Assembly: GCA_024233345.1 (NCBI GenBank)
Contig: JACKPT010000006.1
Coordinates: forward strand, 1-64,000
Source: Verrucomicrobiota bacterium
GTDB taxonomy: Bacteria > Verrucomicrobiota > Kiritimatiellia > CAIVKH01
DNA length: 64,000 nt
Direction: 5' to 3'
Positions within the stretch are counted from its first letter, which is position 1. Each line of letters starts with the position of its first letter. The position numbers were made by a program, and so were the translations under genes. This document shows positions 25,273 through 33,724 of this stretch, one piece after another. Under the pieces are notes generated by a model. The model ran no database searches. It saw nothing but the letters and a program-made list of their open reading frames with translations, and was not told the DNA's origin.

Positions 25273-27678
25273 ATGATCCATCCAGCCCTTCGCAGCAGCC
25301 TGCTGTGCGCGTTGCTCGCCACCTGTGTCCTTCCCGCCCTCCATTCCCGAGCCGATGATCCCGCCAATAGCATCCGGATGGTCGGCGAGTTGGCGTTCCC
25401 CCCCGTATTGGAAGGACAAAACTGGCTCCAGAACCTGATTCTTCACAACGACGGGACCGGCCCGGTAACGGTCACCAACTTTGCCTGGCCCACCGGCTTT
25501 TCGGGCGGATGGACAGGGACGATCAGCAGCAGTGAGTCGCGGATCGTTCCGGTTACATTCGCCCCGTCGACCACCGGCGACTTCGGAGGAACCCTGCTTG
25601 TACAGTACGACGCCACCACCTCAACCACGAGCCGCACGGTATCGGGAACGGGGACGCCAAGGCCCACCTTCTCCATCACCAATCCCGCCGCCCCCCTGTC
25701 GGTCGGCTTCTTCACCACCAGCCTGGTGATCGAGGGCACCGCATCCACCTCTCTGGTCGGCCGGATTCGCTGGACTAATGACCTGACCGGAACCTCGGGC
25801 GACACCCCCGCTCAGTCCGCCTGGCAAACCACGGTTCCCCTTGGCATCGGGACCAACCACATCACCGCCATCGCCACCAACCTGCCCGACTTCGACTACA
25901 TCGCCTCCGACAAGGCCACCGACGCAGTCTACGCCGATGGATGGCAGTCGGGCGACAATGGCGGAAGCGGATTTGATGAATGGATGCTGATCAGCAACGG
26001 CGTCAACGCCGGACACACCATCGTGAGCAACACCTTCTTCAACAACCTCGACAGCGTCCAGAAAGCCTGGACCCTGTGGGCACATTCCGGAAGCGAGGCC
26101 AATGCCTATCGGGCCTTCCCCCGCCCACTTCGGTCCGGCGATACCGTGCAGGTGATGTTCGAGAACTCCTGGATTGATACCGGCGGGGCGGTGGGCGTCG
26201 CCCTCGAAAACCCGGACGGCGAATCCCTGCTGGAATTCTATTTCCAGGCCGGTAGCTTGAACTACACCATCCGTGATGCCACCGGAATCCGCGACTCCGG
26301 GATCGAAGGCACGGGAAGCGGATTCCCCCTCTCCATGACCCGTACGGACGGCAATGGCTATGAACTCGAAGCTCGTGGGACGACGATCACCGGTTCCCTG
26401 ATAGCCCGAACCGATATGTCTGCAGTCCGGTTCCGGGCCTGGAATCACAGCGCCGGATTGGGGGACAACTACCAATTCTACTTGAGCAACCTTTCAGTGA
26501 CCCAATCGCCTCCGGTGTATGCCACCTCCGACACCGTCACCGTCATCCGCGACCTGGGGATCCCGCCCATCATCACCCTCCAACCCGACGGGTTTGCGGG
26601 CAACTATGCCAGGACCGGCAGTCTCGAACTGACCGTCACCGGCGCGCCCCCCTTCAGCTACCAGTGGCGAAAGGATGGTGTGCCACTGGCCGGAGCAACC
26701 AATGCGACGCTGGACTTTTCCTATCTGCTTCTGTCTGATGCCGGTTCCTACGATGCGGTCATCACCAATATCTACGGCGGGGTGACCAGTTTGACCGCAT
26801 CCGTGACCGTGGACCGGACCGAGCCGATCATCCTGTGGACCAATCCCGCCCCAATCAGCTACGGCACACCGCTGGGCGCCACCCAGTTGAATGCCGAAGC
26901 GGAAACCGGCGGTTACTACGAGTATATTCCGGAAGCAGGGGTGATCCTCAATGCGGGTACCTACCCGCTCACCGCTCAGTTTGTTCCCAACGACACCGGG
27001 AATTGGGTCACCATCTATGTCGGGGCAACCCTCGTGGTTGAGCGGGCATCACAGACTATTGACTTTCCGAATCCGGGGCCGCAACTGGTCGATAGCATCA
27101 TCACCCTCTCCGTAACCGCCGATTCGGGCCTTCCGGTGGTGATCGAAGTCTTGTCCGGACCCGCCGAGTACGACGAGCCCAACCTGATCTGCACCAGCCC
27201 GGGAGAGGTTATCGTGAGCGCCAGCCAGGCCGGAAACAGCAACTGGCTACAGGCTGCGACGGTACAACATGCCTTCCTTGTGCAGACCTACATCGACAGC
27301 AATACCAACGGTCTGCCCGATGACTATGAAACCAACACCTTTGGATCCCTCGAAGTCTCGACCGGAATATCCGACAACGATGGCGATCGCGCCACCGACT
27401 TTGAAGAATACATCGCCGGCACCGATCCCACCGACGAAGCGGAGTATCTATTCATCGCACAGAAATCACCCGGCGATCCGGTTCGGTTGTTCATGCTGGA
27501 ATGGCCCAGCACAGAAGGCCGGCTCTACAGTGTGTACCGGGCCACCAATCCATCGGGTCCCTACTTGCCGGTAGAGGAAGACCTGGAGGCCGACCCGCCA
27601 TTCAATCTATTCTGGGACAATGCCCCCACGCCACCCACCGACGTATTCTACCAGATACGGGTGCGCATCGCGCCGTGA
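25273..27678 (+). CDS. Large exported modular protein with Ig-like and calcium-binding repeats
   Basis: An 801-residue secreted protein. Signal peptide (SSLLCALLATCVLPALHS), then a beta-rich domain with PVTVTNFAWPTGFSGGW, a CBM-like or choice-of-anchor segment (DAVYADGWQSGDNGGSGFD) shared with the GH57 protein at 53243-57121, an Ig-like domain (PFSYQWRKDGVPLAGATN), and near the C-terminus acidic loops SNTNGLPDDYE and DNDGDRATDFEEYIAGTDPT. It ends with a beta module (RLYSVYRATNPSG) found in the other exported proteins of the window. Function not known; binding to a glycan or surface display is plausible. Confidence 0.85.
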   Translation: MIHPALRSSLLCALLATCVLPALHSRADDPANSIRMVGELAFPPVLEGQNWLQNLILHNDGTGPVTVTNFAWPTGFSGGWTGTISSSESRIVPVTFAPSTTGDFGGTLLVQYDATTSTTSRTVSGTGTPRPTFSITNPAAPLSVGFFTTSLVIEGTASTSLVGRIRWTNDLTGTSGDTPAQSAWQTTVPLGIGTNHITAIATNLPDFDYIASDKATDAVYADGWQSGDNGGSGFDEWMLISNGVNAGHTIVSNTFFNNLDSVQKAWTLWAHSGSEANAYRAFPRPLRSGDTVQVMFENSWIDTGGAVGVALENPDGESLLEFYFQAGSLNYTIRDATGIRDSGIEGTGSGFPLSMTRTDGNGYELEARGTTITGSLIARTDMSAVRFRAWNHSAGLGDNYQFYLSNLSVTQSPPVYATSDTVTVIRDLGIPPIITLQPDGFAGNYARTGSLELTVTGAPPFSYQWRKDGVPLAGATNATLDFSYLLLSDAGSYDAVITNIYGGVTSLTASVTVDRTEPIILWTNPAPISYGTPLGATQLNAEAETGGYYEYIPEAGVILNAGTYPLTAQFVPNDTGNWVTIYVGATLVVERASQTIDFPNPGPQLVDSIITLSVTADSGLPVVIEVLSGPAEYDEPNLICTSPGEVIVSASQAGNSNWLQAATVQHAFLVQTYIDSNTNGLPDDYETNTFGSLEVSTGISDNDGDRATDFEEYIAGTDPTDEAEYLFIAQKSPGDPVRLFMLEWPSTEGRLYSVYRATNPSGPYLPVEEDLEADPPFNLFWDNAPTPPTDVFYQIRVRIAP

Positions 27679-27751
27679 TATGCAACAGAGCCCCCACCTC
27701 GCAACAGGGTACAAAACGCCCTGCACCAGGCATGTCGCGCGATCTTCCAAC

Positions 27752-28106
27752 CCTTGGTGCCACCGACAAAAGGTCGTGGAGTCATAACGCATTGAAAGGC
27801 ATGGGATTGGGTAAGATTTCGCCTTGACTTTAATGTGGGCATCATGTGCCCTAAGCGCATGATAACGAACAGGATACATGCGTGGTGAGGCACAAGTTTG
27901 ACCCAACATAAACATGAAAAAGTCCTTCCGAAGAGAGGCTTTCAGGTGCTTTCGAGGGTGGTTTCACGTCGATCAAGGCTACCACGACCTGGTTGATCCG
28001 GTGGTCCGGGTGGACACTGAACAGAGACAGCCCTCTGTCGCGTTGAGTTTGTGCTGAAACGTACCCCCGCTTTTTGCCCGGTGCCTTTTTGTCGGTGGCA
28101 CCAAGG
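27752..28106. repeat. 355-bp segment bounded by 22-bp inverted repeats
   Basis: CCTTGGTGCCACCGACAAAA followed by GG starts at 27752; its reverse complement with one extra T ends at 28106. Between them there is no convincing gene. The layout is that of a miniature inverted-repeat element or the ends of a deleted one. No target-site duplication was evident. Confidence 0.5.
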
Positions 28107-28156
28107 ATTGGAATTTTTCGGGTCCCGTTCACCCCTGGAGAAAGTTGAAAATTCTC

Positions 28157-28187
28157 CGGACCTGTAAACCTAAATGTTACAGGTCCG
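28157..28187. promoter_or_regulatory. Perfect 11-bp-arm palindrome before the recombinase-like gene
   Basis: CGGACCTGTAA (28157-28167) and TTACAGGTCCG (28177-28187) are exact inverted copies around a 9-base centre. The position, 18 bases before the recombinase start, suits an operator or a recombination core site. Confidence 0.55.
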
Positions 28188-28204
28188 ATGCTACGATGGG
28201 CGGC

Positions 28205-28774
28205 ATGAAGAAGTACCGCCCGCGCCGATATCCGCTCCTGCCGCGCCGCCAACCCTTGCCCGCCACCGGCCCCGTACTCCCCCTGCACGGTTCCTGGCCC
28301 GACTGGCCAACCTTCTGGCGCGACACCTCCGCCGCCCTCCAGCAGCGCGGCTATGCCCGCTCCACCCTCCTCTACTACCGCCAAATCCTCCGCGCCTTCT
28401 CCCAACAAGCCGCCAAACCGCTTTCTGCCCGCAGTATCGAACGACGCATCCGGGAACTCGCCACCGCCACCGGAATCGAACGTCCCGTCACTGCCATGAC
28501 CCTGCGCCACACCTTCGCCGTGGTTTCCCTCCGCAACGGCATGTCCCTCCCCGAACTCCAGCAACGACTCGGCCACAAAACCCTCGAAACCACCGCCCGT
28601 TACCTGCGCTGCCTCCTCCCCCACGACGCAACCAGACCCTCGATATTGTCACATCACCCCATCCCTTCCCAACGGTCCCTCAATCTGAAATCTTCATTCA
28701 CCAATCTCCAATTCCCCAAAGCCCCCTCGATGCTCTCGCCAATCACCGCCCAACCAGGGCCCAAACGGTTCTAG
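28205..28774 (+). pseudogene. Truncated tyrosine recombinase (integrase)
   Basis: A 189-residue frame that keeps an N-terminal SAM-like DNA-binding region (ALQQRGYARSTLLYYRQILR) and then jumps to the C-terminal catalytic part (PLSARSIERRIRELATATGI, MTLRHTFAVVSLRNG, LGHKTLETTARYL). Of the catalytic set it shows the second arginine region (TLRH), the LGH box and a candidate tyrosine; the first arginine, the beta-hairpin lysine and the histidine of HxLRH (Met here) are missing. About 100 or more residues in the middle are absent, so this looks like an internal deletion and not active. The residues after the LGH box are Ser/Pro-rich and not family-like. Start near MKKYRPRRYPLL is a guess. Confidence 0.6.
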
Positions 28775-28844
28775 ACGTGATTGAGGAATCAATCGCCACC
28801 CCCAATCTGAAATCTCCAATCACCAATCTCCAATTCCTCAAGGC
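28681..28844 (+). repeat. Two near-identical 42-bp direct repeats
   Basis: Copies at 28681-28722 and 28803-28844, starting CAATCTGAAATCT and ending with AATTCC(C/T)C..; they differ at a few positions and lie 122 bp apart, at the tail of the broken recombinase gene. Confidence 0.6.
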
Positions 28845-29183
28845 CCGCCTGAAATCCGGCTTCCTGCGCCTCGCCTCATGCCTTCTTGGCACCTGAGCGC
28901 TACCCCTGCGTCCACGCCATGGCACAATCAAGAAATTGCAATATTTAACTGGCTCTTCACCCCGATTTCTGCCACCCTGCCGCCATGAGAGCGTGCGTGG
29001 GCATGACCAGGGAAACCAAGCCACCCGGAGATCGTCGCAAGACATGGCACAAAGACCATGCTTTACCCGCCCACCGCTATAAGCGACACCTTGTCCGGGA
29101 ATAAAACGGTTCTGCTAGGGTGGTTATGATTTTTTGGGATCGGAAACGTCTTGCCAGCCTCAGGACAAGGACTAGAATCGCCC

Positions 29184-29257
29184 CGGAAGCGTAAGCCGCC
29201 GGGGGCGGCAAGTCCCGCTTTGCGGGATTTGACAGCCCACAAGGCTGTCCGCGCTTC
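29184..29257. repeat. 74-nt cloverleaf-like inverted-repeat element
   Basis: Outer stem GGAAGCG (29184-29190) with CGCTTCC (29251-29257) closes three hairpins: GCCGCC/GGCGGC (29194-29208), AAGTCCCGC/GCGGGATTT (29209-29229, one G-T pair) and GACAGCC/GGCTGTC (29230-29248). All stems are perfect apart from the one wobble. It is not a tRNA: no anticodon arm of proper size, no TTCGA box. Confidence 0.7.
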
Positions 29258-29277
29258 CGACTGCGATCTTGCTCCCA

Positions 29278-29312
29278 CCTTCGCAGCAGAACGGGGTTGC
29301 TGCCGACGAAGG
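29278..29312. repeat. Hairpin next to the cloverleaf element
   Basis: CCTTCG/CGAAGG outer and GCAGCA/TGCTGC inner arms around GAACGGGGT-like loop sequence. It follows the cloverleaf by 20 bases and may be the same mobile or regulatory unit. The rest of the 28900-29444 gap shows no gene. Confidence 0.5.
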
Positions 29313-29444
29313 CGGGATGCGCTTTAAAGGTCCTGAGGCCGGCATGACGAAGAGGTGGCAAGAGGTTTTGGATAGTTTGAAATCACAGGACCAAAAGGGC
29401 AGAACAGCGCATCCGATGACACATGGACAAGTCCATGATCATCA

Positions 29445-30677
29445 ATGCTGACGTTCGACGAAAAGATGAATGTGACTAACCCCATCCATCCAATGCGGCG
29501 GTTCCAGATCGACACGAAGTTTCACGCGAAGTGCGAGGCCATCCGCGCAAAGATGCCACCTCCGCGTGCAGGTGCTCATTCAGGTCAGCCTGCTGTATAT
29601 GTCGCGGCACACGATGTAGTCGTCACACCTGACATGGCACAATCGTTCAAAGACGTCCAGGGCTCGCTCTACATGCATATGAAGACACTTCAGGAGATGG
29701 GCTCCTTTGTTCGCTTCTGGGATTACTCGCGCCAAATATTCTCCTTCGAGCGTCCCCTCGCCGAAGCCTTATCACACACAGAGGTATCCGATGTTCCGTG
29801 GGAGGCGCTCAAGCTCCCTTACGAATCATTCTACATACACTTCGGCCCATGTCTTCACGAAACAGTTACCTTTGAAAACCGAAGCTACAAGATTGATGGA
29901 GCCTACGTGAATCACATCGTCGGCTCCGCCGTACCTGAGCTTGCCAAAGGTGATGTTCTTGAGATCTGCTTCACAGCCGTTCTGTTAAACATGTCCTATG
30001 ATGCCGCTAGATCGGCAATGCCCTATTGGATGTCCCTTTCGGATCCACAATACGAATGCATTATGCTTGGAGGCCCAGGCATTACCATCGGGGAAGCTAT
30101 CGCGCAAGGTCGCAACGCAAGCTTGTCCTATTACGACCGCATGGATGATGGCATCCATGAGAACGCATTTGTCGTCGCAAACGAAATGAACATCATGCCG
30201 GACGGAACCAAAATAGCCGGTTTTCGCGACAAGTATCTGAGAGGAGAGAGATTGATGTCAGAAGCGCTTCCGCTTCTGTTTAATTGCATTTTCTATCTTA
30301 GCTACTCTTCTCTAGATATTGCTCCTGAATATCCACCTGATGCTCCGAAGTCACTTGTTGAGAAGATAGCCAAGACGCCTAGCACAAACCGAAAGCGTAT
30401 TCTGACCGAAAAAATGGAGAGACTTGGCTACACTAAAATTCGATTTGTCTCCCATGCAGGACTCACTTCAGAGACCAATGCGCCCGAAACGGACCGCACA
30501 ATCCGTAGTCATTGGCGCCGCGGTCACTGGCGACTCCAGCGTCATGGCCCTCAACTTCAGTTCTTTAAGCTACTTTGGATCAAACCCACAGTTGTCAACC
30601 CGGCGAATGATCCGCCCAAAGTGGGACGTCAATATAACGTAAATAAAAAGCACGTCGAATCGGGTCCCCGTGACTGA
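29445..30677 (+). CDS. AcrVA2-like family protein, 3' end replaced by an intron
   Basis: A 410-residue cytoplasmic protein. Near its C-terminus it carries SHWRRGHWRLQRHGP and FFKLLWIKPTVVNPA, which resembles the C-terminal HIRRGHW...RWQPAVFVN end of the anti-CRISPR AcrVA2 and its many homologues on plasmids and in genomes. AcrVA2 acts against Cas12a by binding its nascent chain and depleting its mRNA; homologues without a Cas12a target are common and have unknown roles. From codon 403 on the reading frame enters the antisense strand of a group IIC intron, so the last five residues (SGPRD) are intron-derived; joining the flanking exons restores 17 other residues and a stop at 32582. No strong ribosome binding site separates the ATGs at 29445 and 29466. 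The family link is by eye and needs a profile search. Confidence 0.65.
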   Translation: MLTFDEKMNVTNPIHPMRRFQIDTKFHAKCEAIRAKMPPPRAGAHSGQPAVYVAAHDVVVTPDMAQSFKDVQGSLYMHMKTLQEMGSFVRFWDYSRQIFSFERPLAEALSHTEVSDVPWEALKLPYESFYIHFGPCLHETVTFENRSYKIDGAYVNHIVGSAVPELAKGDVLEICFTAVLLNMSYDAARSAMPYWMSLSDPQYECIMLGGPGITIGEAIAQGRNASLSYYDRMDDGIHENAFVVANEMNIMPDGTKIAGFRDKYLRGERLMSEALPLLFNCIFYLSYSSLDIAPEYPPDAPKSLVEKIAKTPSTNRKRILTEKMERLGYTKIRFVSHAGLTSETNAPETDRTIRSHWRRGHWRLQRHGPQLQFFKLLWIKPTVVNPANDPPKVGRQYNVNKKHVESGPRD

Positions 30678-32533
30678 CTGAGGAAAACCTCAGCCAGCCA
30701 CGAGTCCCACACCACCCGGCATGCGGGTCCGCACCGGGCGGTTCCGACTAGACTCGGGCATTCGGCCCGTAGTGGAGTTTGATCCACAGCGTTCGCAGAT
30801 CGGGTACACCTTGTTCATGCAGCCGTTGGTTGGTCAACGCCCGTTGGAGGATGCTGTTGGAACTCATCCGCCAGTATCCCTTCCTGCTCCGCGTAGCCAT
30901 ATGCACCTCTCCGGGCGGGATGCCCAGAGCGAGCAGGTGGCGGCGGCGGGTCCGTGGTTGCTTCCATTGCTTCCAGAAGTACAGCCGCACTCTTCGCCGA
31001 GTCCATTCTGCCAGTTCCTCCACCACCGTGTAGGTGTGGCTGATATGGAAGTAGTTGATCCAGCCCGTGACATACCGGCGCAGTTCGTCGATGACGTCCT
31101 GCACTCGGTGGCCCCGGTTACGCCGGGTGATTTCTTTCACCCGGCTCTTGAAGCGTGCGAGGGCCTTGGTTGACCACACCACTTTACCTCCGTGCCCGAT
31201 CTGGAATCCCAGGAAGGCACATTGTTTGAGTGGCGCGGCTTTGCTTTTGGCCCGATTGACCGTCAACTTGAGGCGGCCTTCTACGAACTGCGTGAGACTG
31301 CTCATCACCCGTTCGGCTGCCTTCGCGCTTTTCACCAGCACAAGGAAGTCATCCGCATAGCGGGCAAAATGATGCCCCCGGCGTTCGAGTTCCTTGTCGA
31401 GTGGATCAAGCACGATGTTCGCCAACAGGGGCGAGAGTGGCCCACCCTGAGGGACGCCTTGAGGGGTTGCCTCTCGGGTTCCGTCCGGCAATACCACTCC
31501 GGCCACGAGGTACCGGTGGATCAGCTTCAGGACCTTGCGGTCCCTGATCTTCTCCCGCAGTTGCCCCATCAGCCGTTGATGGTCCACGGTGTCGAAGAAG
31601 GCTTTCAGGTCACAATCCACTGCGTGGCGGCGACCTTCCTTCCAACCGGCTTCCACCGACTGCACCGCCTGATGGGCGTTGCGGCCTTCGCGGAAGCCGT
31701 AGCTGTGCTCACTGAAACCGCTCTCGAAGAGCGGGGTCAGGACCTGTGCCGTTGCTTGCTGGATGACGCGATCCAACACCGTCGGCACCCCCAACGGGCG
31801 TTGCGACCCGTCAGGCTTGGGAATGAACACCCGGCGCACCGGCGCCGGGCGGTAGGTTCCCTCGATCAGCATCGAACGAATCCGGGGCCAGTGAGATCGG
31901 CAGAACGCCGGGAAGGCATCGACGGTCATCCCGTCGATACCCGGTGCCCCAGCGTTGGACCTGACGCGTTGCCAGGCCCGTTGCATGTTCTCACTGTCGA
32001 GTATCTGTTCGATCATGGTTCTATTCTCGAAGGCTCCCATGCTTCCCATCGGTTCGGCTCTCGTGGTTCCCTCGCCATCCGGCGTGTTCGGGCCTCACGT
32101 CCAATCCGTGGTCGGAACCTTCCTTGTCGGTTCAGCCCTTCCCGACATCGAGTCTTCCGGTTACGTAGTTTAAGCGGGCTTCTTTCATCCCCCGGCTCGC
32201 TGCTCGGTACTATGGCCTCTGCTGACTTCCCTCCCGGTTATACCCGGAAGGGATCTCCCCAGGTAAGAGCGCGTTGCTTCCCGGCACGACCGCCGCATTT
32301 ACCTCCGTGGTTGGACCCGCGACTTCGTTGTGTTGTGCCAACTCATCGCGCCACGAACGGCCTTGCTATGCGATTCTTGTCCATCGGCCCACCGGTTTCC
32401 GCTATCCTTCCTCCCACCGGTCGGTTACCCTTCCGGCGTTGGATTCGCGTGGTAGTTGTTACACATATACATGTGCTGGTCCTTTCTACAGGGGACTTGC
32501 ACCCCATTTACAACGCGCCCATGCTGGGCGCAC
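30659..32533 (-). mobile_element. Complete group IIC intron
   Basis: Runs on the minus strand from GTGCGCCCAGCATGGGCGCG at 32533 to CCCGAT at 30659, about 1.9 kb. The 5' end has the group IIC type GTGCGCC start. After the ORF come a domain V of the form GCCCGGTGCGG/CCGCATGCCGGGTGG and a domain VI stem (GTGGCTGGCTGAGG with CCTCAGTCAGTCAC). It encodes an intact maturase. The 5' exon is a 51-nt stem-loop ending in TTGT, the usual target of group IIC introns. The intron is antisense to the gene at 29445, so splicing cannot rescue that gene's message. Confidence 0.87.
30748..32049 (-). CDS. ltrA: Group II intron-encoded reverse transcriptase/maturase
   Basis: A 433-residue intron protein with an uninterrupted reverse-transcriptase domain: NAGAPGIDGMTVDAF (RT0/1), RRVFIPKPDGSQRPLG, DCDLKAFFDTVDH, PQGVPQGGPLSPLLANIVLD and ARYADDFLVL with the YADD catalytic motif, plus a maturase domain X (LRRYVTGWINYFHIS). 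It has no endonuclease domain, as usual for class C. Helps splicing and copies the intron into hairpin-containing DNA targets. Full length, with no frameshift, so the intron may be active. Confidence 0.95.
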   Translation of the reverse strand: MGSMGAFENRTMIEQILDSENMQRAWQRVRSNAGAPGIDGMTVDAFPAFCRSHWPRIRSMLIEGTYRPAPVRRVFIPKPDGSQRPLGVPTVLDRVIQQATAQVLTPLFESGFSEHSYGFREGRNAHQAVQSVEAGWKEGRRHAVDCDLKAFFDTVDHQRLMGQLREKIRDRKVLKLIHRYLVAGVVLPDGTREATPQGVPQGGPLSPLLANIVLDPLDKELERRGHHFARYADDFLVLVKSAKAAERVMSSLTQFVEGRLKLTVNRAKSKAAPLKQCAFLGFQIGHGGKVVWSTKALARFKSRVKEITRRNRGHRVQDVIDELRRYVTGWINYFHISHTYTVVEELAEWTRRRVRLYFWKQWKQPRTRRRHLLALGIPPGEVHMATRSRKGYWRMSSNSILQRALTNQRLHEQGVPDLRTLWIKLHYGPNARV

Positions 32534-32538
32534 ACAAG

Positions 32539-32589
32539 AGCCTCCAAGGGACTCGGTACCCGCTGCGCGGCCACCGAGCTCCTGAGGCT
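32539..32589. repeat. Stem-loop that served as the intron insertion target
   Basis: Arms AGCCTC/GAGGCT, CTCGGT/ACCGAG and CCGC/GCGG around a TGC loop, directly next to the intron 5' end, with TTGT (minus strand) between stem and intron. Before insertion it stood at the end of the AcrVA2-like gene. Confidence 0.8.
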
Positions 32590-32619
32590 GGTCGTTCGCC
32601 CAATAGGAGAGATGTGCAG

Positions 32620-32859
32620 ATGAATATGCGCGAGGCAATCGAGGCCGCTGTGAAAAACATCGCCTCACACGGCGACACCGACATCTTTCCCTTCCCGTTT
32701 GAGTGTCACATCTTCCACGATGAACCCAATCGTTGCGTGGAACTTCTTGAGGCGATCCACGCGAATTTCGACGAATATATGTCAACGAACGCTCCGGATA
32801 TGATCGAGACACTGAGCCAGGTTGGATATTGTCATCGGGCACTCAAAATCCCTACCTGA
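32620..32859 (+). pseudogene. 5' fragment of a defence-type reverse transcriptase gene
   Basis: The first about 70 codons of an RNA-directed DNA polymerase, starting MNMREAIEAAVKNIASHGDT. The block SHGDTDIFPFPFE and the segment ending LSQVGY match the N-terminus of a family of stand-alone reverse transcriptases related to the defence-associated (DRT/UG) groups; the exact class is uncertain. AGGAGAG lies nine bases before the ATG. After GY at about 32829 the frame enters the end of an IS21 element and stops at 32859 (CHRALKIPT), so the catalytic domain is lost. With the intron removed it would start 38 bases after the AcrVA2-like gene. Confidence 0.55.
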
Positions 32860-33703
32860 TGGGCACTTGAAAATCCCTACCGAATAGGGAGGGTTGGCCA
32901 GTTTACGCTACTTCGAAAAAGGAGGTGGCGTTGAGATGGCGAACCAGAAGCAAGTGTCTGTAATTAATTCGATCATAGCATTTTATGAAGCGGGGTGGCC
33001 CAAGACGAAGATCGCTGGGCAACTGGGCATCGATGTAAAAACGGTGCGCCGGTACATTCGGCAGGCCGAGGCGGCGTCAAACTCCCTGAAAGTGCCCACC
33101 GGGTCGGAGGGGTCTGGAGATTCAAAATCCCCACAAGTGCCCGCCGGGTCGGAGCGCTCTCGAAGCCGGTGCGAGTTGCACCGGGCTTTGATCACCCAAA
33201 GCCTGGAGGCTGGGCTGAGTGCCCAGCGGATCTATCAGGATCTGGTCATCGAGGAGGCTTTCGAGGGCGGCTATGACGCAGTCAAGAGGTTCTGCCGGAA
33301 GCTCAAGGCCGCCGACCCCAAACGGATCTGGCGGATGGAGTGCCTGCCGGGCGAGGAGGCCCAGGTCGACTTTGGAACCGGCTACTACCTTCAGGAGAAC
33401 GGAAAGAAACGCAAGGCTCACCTGCTGCGGGTTGTGCCCTCGCACTCCCGCAAAGCCTACACCGAAGCGGTCAGTCGCCAGACGGCCGAGAACTTCATTC
33501 GATGCCTGGAGAATGCCTTTCGACACTTCGGCGGGGTACCCCGCACAGTCCTGATCGATAACCTGCGGGCCGCGGTGAAACAGGCGGACTGGTACGAGCC
33601 GGAGCTCACGCCCAAAATCGAATCGTTCTGTCGGCATTACGGCGCGGCGATCCTGCCCTGCCGGAGCTACACGCCCGAGCACAAGGGCAAGGAGAAAAAG
33701 GAG
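32830..33703 (+). mobile_element. Truncated IS21-family insertion sequence
   Basis: Left end TGTCATCGGGCACTC, with two internal repeats of GGGCACT(C/TG)AAAATCCCTACC at 32837-32856 and 32861-32881, typical multiple end repeats of IS21 elements. It keeps most of istA and lacks istB and the right end, cut off by the RAYT unit that begins at 33704. It broke the reverse-transcriptase gene at 32829. Confidence 0.82.
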
Positions 33704-33724
33704 AAAAAGGGGACAGGTAATTAG
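32936..33724 (+). pseudogene. istA: IS21 transposase IstA, 3' truncated
   Basis: The N-terminal 250 of about 500 residues. It has a helix-turn-helix (WPKTKIAGQLGIDVKTVRRY), a second DNA-binding part, and the start of the DDE domain (GEEAQVDFGTGYY for the first Asp, VPRTVLIDNLRAAV for the second). Homology ends at YTPEHKGK; the rest (KKEKKGTGN) is read from the RAYT end repeat. The catalytic Glu is missing, so it cannot transpose. Between residues about 50 and 80 there is the GSEGSGDSKSPQVPAGSE insertion usual in this subgroup. Confidence 0.88.

Noticed and set aside
28174..28896. 240-codon frame overlapping the recombinase fragment
   Set aside because: Pro/Arg/His-rich shadow in another frame, with no motif.
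29184..29257. Possible tRNA because of its cloverleaf shape
   Set aside because: Arm lengths, lack of a TTCGA-type T loop and lack of a proper anticodon loop exclude it.
29269..29451. 60-codon frame before the AcrVA2-like gene
   Set aside because: Covers the hairpin element and has no ribosome binding site or family-like sequence.
31192..32619. Upstream part of a 555-codon plus-strand frame
   Set aside because: Antisense to the intron maturase; only the last 79 codons from 32620 carry real protein similarity.
32837..32881. Two short direct repeats that could suggest a CRISPR array
   Set aside because: Only two units with a four-base gap; they are the end repeats of an IS21 element.
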